Shown here: in pieces, positions 59,060-64,000 of the stretch
How positions within the stretch are numbered: the first letter of the stretch is position 1
How the letters are laid out: the number at the start of each line of letters is the position of its first letter
Assembly: GCA_018857735.1 (NCBI GenBank)
Contig: JABMCL010001056.1
Span: 932,501-996,500 of the forward strand
Length of the DNA stretch: 64,000 nucleotides
DNA from: Alviniconcha marisindica
Taxonomy: Eukaryota; Mollusca; Gastropoda; Provannidae
Direction: 5' to 3'
Position numbers and translations under genes: made by a program
Notes under the pieces: generated by a model
The model's input: only the letters and a program-made list of their open reading frames with translations
What the model was told of the DNA's origin: nothing
The model's database searches: none

Positions 59060-61440
59060 GGTCTTTATAAAAGATACCTTAAGCCAATTAAAAGAACTTT
59101 CTACTGCTGGAGGGAGAAAGCAAAAACATGCAAAACAGTTTTCAGCTCAGTGCTTTAACAATAACAGTTACAGAACAATAACAAGGCAGGTGATAAACAA
59201 CAAAAAAGCCAGACAGGTTCACAGTAGAGACAGTAAATTCCTCAACCTGTCTGGTCCTCATACTTTCAAAACAATCAATTTGGCATGCATAAATAATTAT
59301 GCACAAAGCAAATAAAATAAAACAATCACAATCACAAGCAAAAATATAATCAAACAGTGACTTTGCTGTCGTTGCATGACACATGAATCTCAACCAGAGA
59401 ATCTGATCAATCTTCTGAGGTGAATTTATACTGACAAACATAGACCACAAATCTCACAACCAAAGCGAAGCAGCTGGCCACAAGAAGCTGAACCACACAT
59501 TAAAATGTTGCTAATGCATGTGCTGAAAAGGCAGAACAAACAAAATAATGACATCAAAAGCATCACAGACACAAATGACTAATCCTGTGTACATCAGATC
59601 ATAAACAAAGACAGCAGGGACAGTAAGACCATTGCATCACCACAAATGAACATACCGCAAAAATGTAAATCTGTGTGCTGTTCAAATTAATGACATTCAA
59701 CTATCATTGGCCATCATCTGTATATATATGAAGCTGAAATTATAACAAATTTATCTGTACATTCACATCTGATAAACACCAATAAATTAAATAAATAACA
59801 GGTCAGGAAACGATATAACTCCTCTTCATTGCATTATAGGTGAGCAAAAGTACATCTGTACCATACTGGTCAAATTAATTGCTCTATTTCTATAACAACA
59901 GCAGCAGCAGCTGTAGCAACATCAACAAGAACACCCACCGTCATCAATGTAAAATAATAATCACCCCATTTTAAAATTACTTGGAAAGGCCCCTGTAAAT
60001 ACTCAGAACACCCATCATCCTGTGGTTTCAAAAACACATGACTTCCTGTGATGTGTAGTACAGCGCATTTGAGACACACCTCAACAATGTCATATGAAAA
60101 GAATGCAAAAAGCAGGCTTATCTGCATAATTTTTAGCCTAGTGGTTTTGGAGGCCTTGCTAGAATTTCAAGTAAAAGAGTTCATTCCCAGTAGGCTCTTG
60201 GCACAACAAGATATGGCTTGAGTGCCAAGAGGCGAGTGAATACAACTCAAAGAACTAACACACTGCTAACACCCAGCAATGTCTCTAAGTGCCCCAGAGC
60301 AGAAAGCACTTCAGACTGTTGTCTGTGACTGCTTTCCAATATGCAAACTGCTGCCAGACTACATTTAGTGTAAATAAATATCTTGAATAGTATCTCTCTG
60401 TAATTATATGAATGTTTTTTGTTTGTTTTGTTTTTACATTTTGACATTCAGGTAAACCAGCCTATACTGGGAGAGAACGGCAAACTGGAGAGAAGAGATG
60501 GTGGTAGCACTAATAATAACAATGAGTGAGATTCTATGTATCAGCATCTGGAACACAAATGATCAGGTGCATCATCTGAAGTATGGTGTACTTTAAAGAA
60601 CAGAACCCCCTCTCTTCAAGTCACTCTCACAAATATTACTGTTCTTTCTGAAAGAAAGGGAAAAAAGAAGAAGAAAGAAGCTGCATGCAACAACAACAAC
60701 AGCTCTTACATTCTGTATTTTCATCTTTAAATCTTTTTCAATCATTAAATTATGGTTAAACCGTTTTCTCCCGCAATGATTAAGGTCCACAAATACATTA
60801 TACAGTGAGACAGATCACAGAAAATAAAACACACAGTGGAACTCCCTTTTAAAAGACAAAGTGTCTGGAGACACAGTGGAACTCCCTTTTAAATTAAAAG
60901 ACAAAGTGGCTGGAGCCATCAAGATTAAAAGAATGCCTTAACGGAATTAAAAATTCAGGGCAAGAGTACAGCAGCGACATGTGATTCACCTGGTATTCAG
61001 CCAAATTTCATTTTAAAGGAGTGAATAATAAAAGGGTTTCAATGAACCACTGACACTGTGCAGAGATTATCTTAAAAGGGTTCCACTTAATCATCAAACA
61101 TATTTAACATTTGGCCTCTGATAAAATGTCAGCAATAAAATTAATATAATATTATATGATTGTCCCTAAGCCTGATTTAATTGTCCAGTGGCAATTTTTA
61201 CAATTGAGTTTCAAACACAAGCATAAGGATTAGACAAGAATGAACATGTGTTAAATTTACACATGAGACTAAAAGAGAAAATATCACCGTAGATATACGC
61301 TCTGTCAATGGTTAATCATGTTTTGTACTGGTGACAAGCATGGTATGTGCATCTAAAAGGAACACTCCGAAATAAATAGCTTATGCACAAATATACAACA
61401 CATAATTATTTTCAATGTGAGCTCAGCTAAGGGAAATGCA
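59060..61440. other. Intergenic, no gene recognised
   Basis: It contains a 42-bp duplication at about 60826-60908 ('acacagtggaactccctttt' then 'aaagacaaagtg'). A minus-strand frame at 59870-60127 has a hydrophobic end but no family match. Confidence 0.45.
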
Positions 61441-61446
61441 AACAAT

Positions 61447-61545
61447 GGTAAAGTTTTAGTTTACTATAACACCATTGGTGAAGTTTTAGTTTACTATAAC
61501 ACCATTGGTGAAGTTTTTGTTTACTGTAACACCACAACCATAACA
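61447..61545. repeat. ~32-bp tandem repeat, 3 copies
   Basis: The unit reads 'ggtgaagttttagtttacta' then 'taacaccatt'. Confidence 0.9.
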
Positions 61546-61740
61546 GTTCTCTTCCACTGAAGTTTAAGAGTTTCTGTGAATAAATATGAAAAGGATCACC
61601 AGGTGTGCACCACATGTATGAAGGATGATGTCAGCTTACAGTTCCATTTGCGTTAGTCAGGTGAAGGTGGGCAGCAAAGGGTGACAATACATCACAGCCT
61701 TTTCACTGCACATAAAAAACAACTGCCTTTAATTCAGCTC

Positions 61741-62035
61741 TGGTGGGCAGGGAAAGCTCAGTGGCTGTGCGACAGACTTGTAACTGAAAGGTCTCAGGTT
61801 TGAGGCCCAGCAGGAGCAGCAGGAGAATTTTCTTCTCCAGGGGTCAACTTTCTAAGCTATTTTGGTATCCATTCCACCCACATGTTCAGTTTTGCATGTC
61901 ACCAGCCATGTAACAATTAAACAGTGCTGTAAGCACGTAGGTGGATATTCAAAACACACCGTGTAAAAGCTACTCCCTCATTCAGAATCCCATGTGACTA
62001 GAGCGCAAAACCAGAGAACAGCGCTATAGTTGCTG
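61741..62035 (+). mobile_element. Family 1 SINE with internal deletion
   Basis: The head is tRNA-like ('gaaagctcagtggctgtgcg', 'caggtttgaggccc'), followed by 'gagaattttcttctccaggg', 'ggtatccattccaccca', then directly the 3' part 'accagccatgtaacaatt', 'ggtggatattca' and 'agagaacagcgctatag'. The middle block with 'acgtaaaagatccc' present at 3250-3729 is missing. Confidence 0.8.
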
Positions 62036-62581
62036 TTGTTAAGTGCTTAGGGTTCATCTTGAGATGAGGCACTCAACAAGGGTTCATATACACAAATACA
62101 AAACAGATCTGTGCTTATAATGATGAGACTGACCCACAGATCACAAAATAATACATTCCGATGCCAGTCCTGCTGAATTTATGACTTCCATTTCTACTCC
62201 TCTCCCTCATTTTTGTGAGAGAGAAAACAGTTTCACAACAAAGTAAGCCCTGTACAATAGCTAATGCTGATCAATACATGTGCCAGTCTCTCAGGATATA
62301 TGTATTGCTACATAACTGTCTGTTTGTAGTCATTGCGCTGACTGAAACTGACATTTCCTGCTTGCCACTTGCAACCAGTAAAGTTGAAAAGCATAACGCA
62401 CACAAGAGAGATTCTAACAAAAAGTGAACACCATAAACTGACCAAACTGACCATTGGTTCTGTACCATCAATACACTTAAAATGAAAATCTATCATACAA
62501 ACAAAAAGCTGACAAACCTCAGATAACAACTTCTGGGGCTTGACTTAAACATGCGTATGTACATGTGCTTCTGTGTGTGTG

Positions 62582-62604
62582 TAGGGGGGGGGGAGGGGGG
62601 GGGG
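62582..62604. repeat. G-rich tract
   Basis: Two runs of G separated by one A (GGGAGGG type), 23 bp. Confidence 0.9.
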
Positions 62605-62952
62605 TAAGAATGATATAAATTTGTGCATATCAATAATAACGTTGTGCATGTTTTTGATGTCACTTGTTTCCGCTTGTTCATGAAGTGTGCAGGGTATCAT
62701 GGGTTCAGTGTGCGGGGAGCTTCCTCTCTTCTAGACACAAATCCCTTGATCTAGCCTACCCATGTTTGCTTGTTTGTTGTATGTGCCTAAGGCTCAGCTA
62801 AGACAGGGCTCTCTCGTGTAAGACCCAAACAATAAATATTACAAAACAGCAATCAACAAAAAGTCTGTGTTCTAAACAAGACAGTGCTAAGTTCCAGAAG
62901 AATTAGAAGACAGCAGCAAGATCATAGCCAAAGCAAGTTATTCAGTCCATCA

Positions 62953-63021
62953 TGCACGTTAATGAATAAAAGCCTCACAGTGATGTGCTTGGCAACAACC
63001 ACAAAAACAAAAACAAACAAA
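62953..63021 (+). mobile_element. Short A-tailed retroinsertion at the BTBD17-like stop codon
   Basis: A 69-bp segment ending in an A-rich tail (acaaaaacaaaaacaaacaaa-like) is flanked by a perfect 17-bp direct repeat AGTTATTCAGTCCATCA at 62936-62952 and 63022-63038. The last three bases of the right copy are the complement of the stop codon. This is the signature of an L1/CR1-type target-primed insertion, with the source sequence unrecognised. Confidence 0.7.
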
Positions 63022-63035
63022 AGTTATTCAGTCCA

Positions 63036-64000
63036 TCAATCAGCTGGTCGAAGAGTGATCTGCATGATGAGCGAGTCGTCCACAACAAACGGCGACCCAG
63101 GCTCCATCAGCTCAGCCACGGTGATCTTCTTGTCCATCTCTGTGTCGGTGGTGTAGCGCGTCTTTGAGAAGGTCTTGCGCCCTGACACCGACTTGAGGAT
63201 CTGGTGATTGTTGATGATGGACAGGTAGTACTCCACCGGGCGTGGCTGGTCCAGGATGAGGTTAGAGTAGAGCAGAATGCGGAAATCGTCGCTGGTGGAG
63301 GAGAACCCCTTGGGGTGCACCTTCAGCTCCCATTCCCAGGTCTGAGCAGGGTAGGCCGAGGCTCGGGTGGAGAAGCGGAAGCTGACCTCTGCTCCTTTGG
63401 GGTAAGATGAGAACCTGTGGACGACGAAGCGCCTGTCCCATCTCAGGTCAGTGTAATTGCGCAGCAGGAAGCTAGACTTGCTGAAGTCTTTGTTCTTGGC
63501 TCTGGTGGTCAGGGGGAGGGCCAGGAACTTGTAGGCCTGCATGATGTGTTTCTGGAACAGGCCTGGGTAGTTCTCCACCAAAGGGGTGGACTCCAGCTGA
63601 CACAGCTGCTCAGCCGTCATCATGGGAAAGCGTATGTACTCCAGTATATCTGAAAGATGGGCCTCCAGGTTCTCCTGTCGCTCTGGGTGAGTTGGAGACT
63701 GGATCCAGCGTGTCACAGCCAGCCACAGTTCATACTCGTCCTTCACCCGTAGACTCGACGACCTAAGGAACTCCACCAGCTGATCGCGGTCCAGGTTGAC
63801 CCACTCATCATTCCACTCCACTGAACTCATCAGTTCATCCATCTGTGAAGCCAGGGCAGACACGCAGGACAGCACGAGTCCATCATGGAAACACTTGGTG
63901 GCATACTGGAACCAGACATGAAACACATCCTTCAGCTGAAGCTTGGGGATGATGAATGATCGGGCAAAGTCGATGCAGACGCTACGGAGGTCCGTCACAT
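63036..64000 (-). CDS. BTBD17: BTB/POZ domain-containing protein 17-like, C-terminal part (runs off the right edge)
   Basis: An open frame of 321 codons reaches the window edge with no intron and no true start; the codon at 63998-63996 is GTG. The first ~60 residues (FHVWFQYATKCFHDGLVLSCVSAL...MDELMSSVEW) and the next ~90 (LVEFLRSSSLRVKDEYELWLAVTRW, RFPMMTAEQLCQLES, AYKFLALPL) form a BACK domain. The rest (residues ~180-320: FLLRNYTDLRWD, RFVVHRFSSYP, TWEWELKVHPKGF, ending ITLRPAD) resembles the C-terminal beta-sandwich region of BTBD17 and Drosophila Tango10. The N-terminal BTB domain must lie beyond 64000. BTB-BACK proteins often act as cullin-3 adaptors, but BTBD17 itself is little characterised. 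The symbol is given as closest family, not proven orthology. Confidence 0.75.
   Translation of the reverse strand, partial: VTDLRSVCIDFARSFIIPKLQLKDVFHVWFQYATKCFHDGLVLSCVSALASQMDELMSSVEWNDEWVNLDRDQLVEFLRSSSLRVKDEYELWLAVTRWIQSPTHPERQENLEAHLSDILEYIRFPMMTAEQLCQLESTPLVENYPGLFQKHIMQAYKFLALPLTTRAKNKDFSKSSFLLRNYTDLRWDRRFVVHRFSSYPKGAEVSFRFSTRASAYPAQTWEWELKVHPKGFSSTSDDFRILLYSNLILDQPRPVEYYLSIINNHQILKSVSGRKTFSKTRYTTDTEMDKKITVAELMEPGSPFVVDDSLIMQITLRPAD

Overview
This is a 64 kb piece of an animal nuclear genome. It has multi-exon genes with GT-AG introns, many microsatellites, minisatellites, tRNA-derived SINEs and decayed LINE ends. The protein families and the repeat style fit a lophotrochozoan, most likely a marine mollusc (probably a gastropod). 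That placement is an inference from general character, not from a species-specific marker.

Four protein-coding loci can be supported. (1) A Mab-21-domain exon on the minus strand (8119-8602), whose later exons I cannot find. (2) A complete CNIH4 (cornichon family) gene on the plus strand, five coding exons from 8817 to 16796, 142 codons. It starts 214 bp from the Mab-21-like start, so the two share a divergent promoter. (3) A complete WDR26 gene (LisH-CTLH-WD40 protein) on the minus strand, 14 coding exons from 52122 down to 38692, 570 codons, with every splice phase consistent. (4) The 3' part of a BTBD17-like gene (BACK plus C-terminal beta-sandwich region) on the minus strand, 63036 to the right edge. 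CNIH4 and WDR26 lie tail to tail. To my knowledge the human orthologues are neighbours in the same arrangement on 1q42, so this looks like very old conserved microsynteny.

Layout: 1-8100 is repeat-rich and gene-poor (SINEs, LINE ends, CA/TA/GA/CT microsatellites, and a SINE whose tRNA head is repeated eight times). 8119-16796 holds the Mab-21-like/CNIH4 pair. 16.8-38.7 kb is a 22 kb tail-to-tail intergenic region with no gene I recognise and at least seven separate minisatellite arrays. 38.7-52.1 kb is WDR26. Its introns carry SINEs, a LINE end and local duplications that copy its own exon-intron borders; one of these has grown into an intronic array. 52.3-63 kb is intergenic, with nested transposons whose insertion order can be read from target-site duplications. 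It also has two or three hydrophobic reading frames of uncertain status.

The genes do not form one pathway. CNIH4 is an ER cargo-export adaptor, WDR26 is a substrate-side subunit of the CTLH/GID E3 ubiquitin ligase, BTBD17-like proteins are poorly characterised BTB-BACK proteins, and Mab-21 proteins are nucleotidyltransferase-fold proteins that usually lack catalysis. The most unusual content is structural: the SINE-head array, the WDR26 exon-4-derived minisatellite with decoy splice donors, the duplicated exon-7 splice acceptor, and several large foldback elements.
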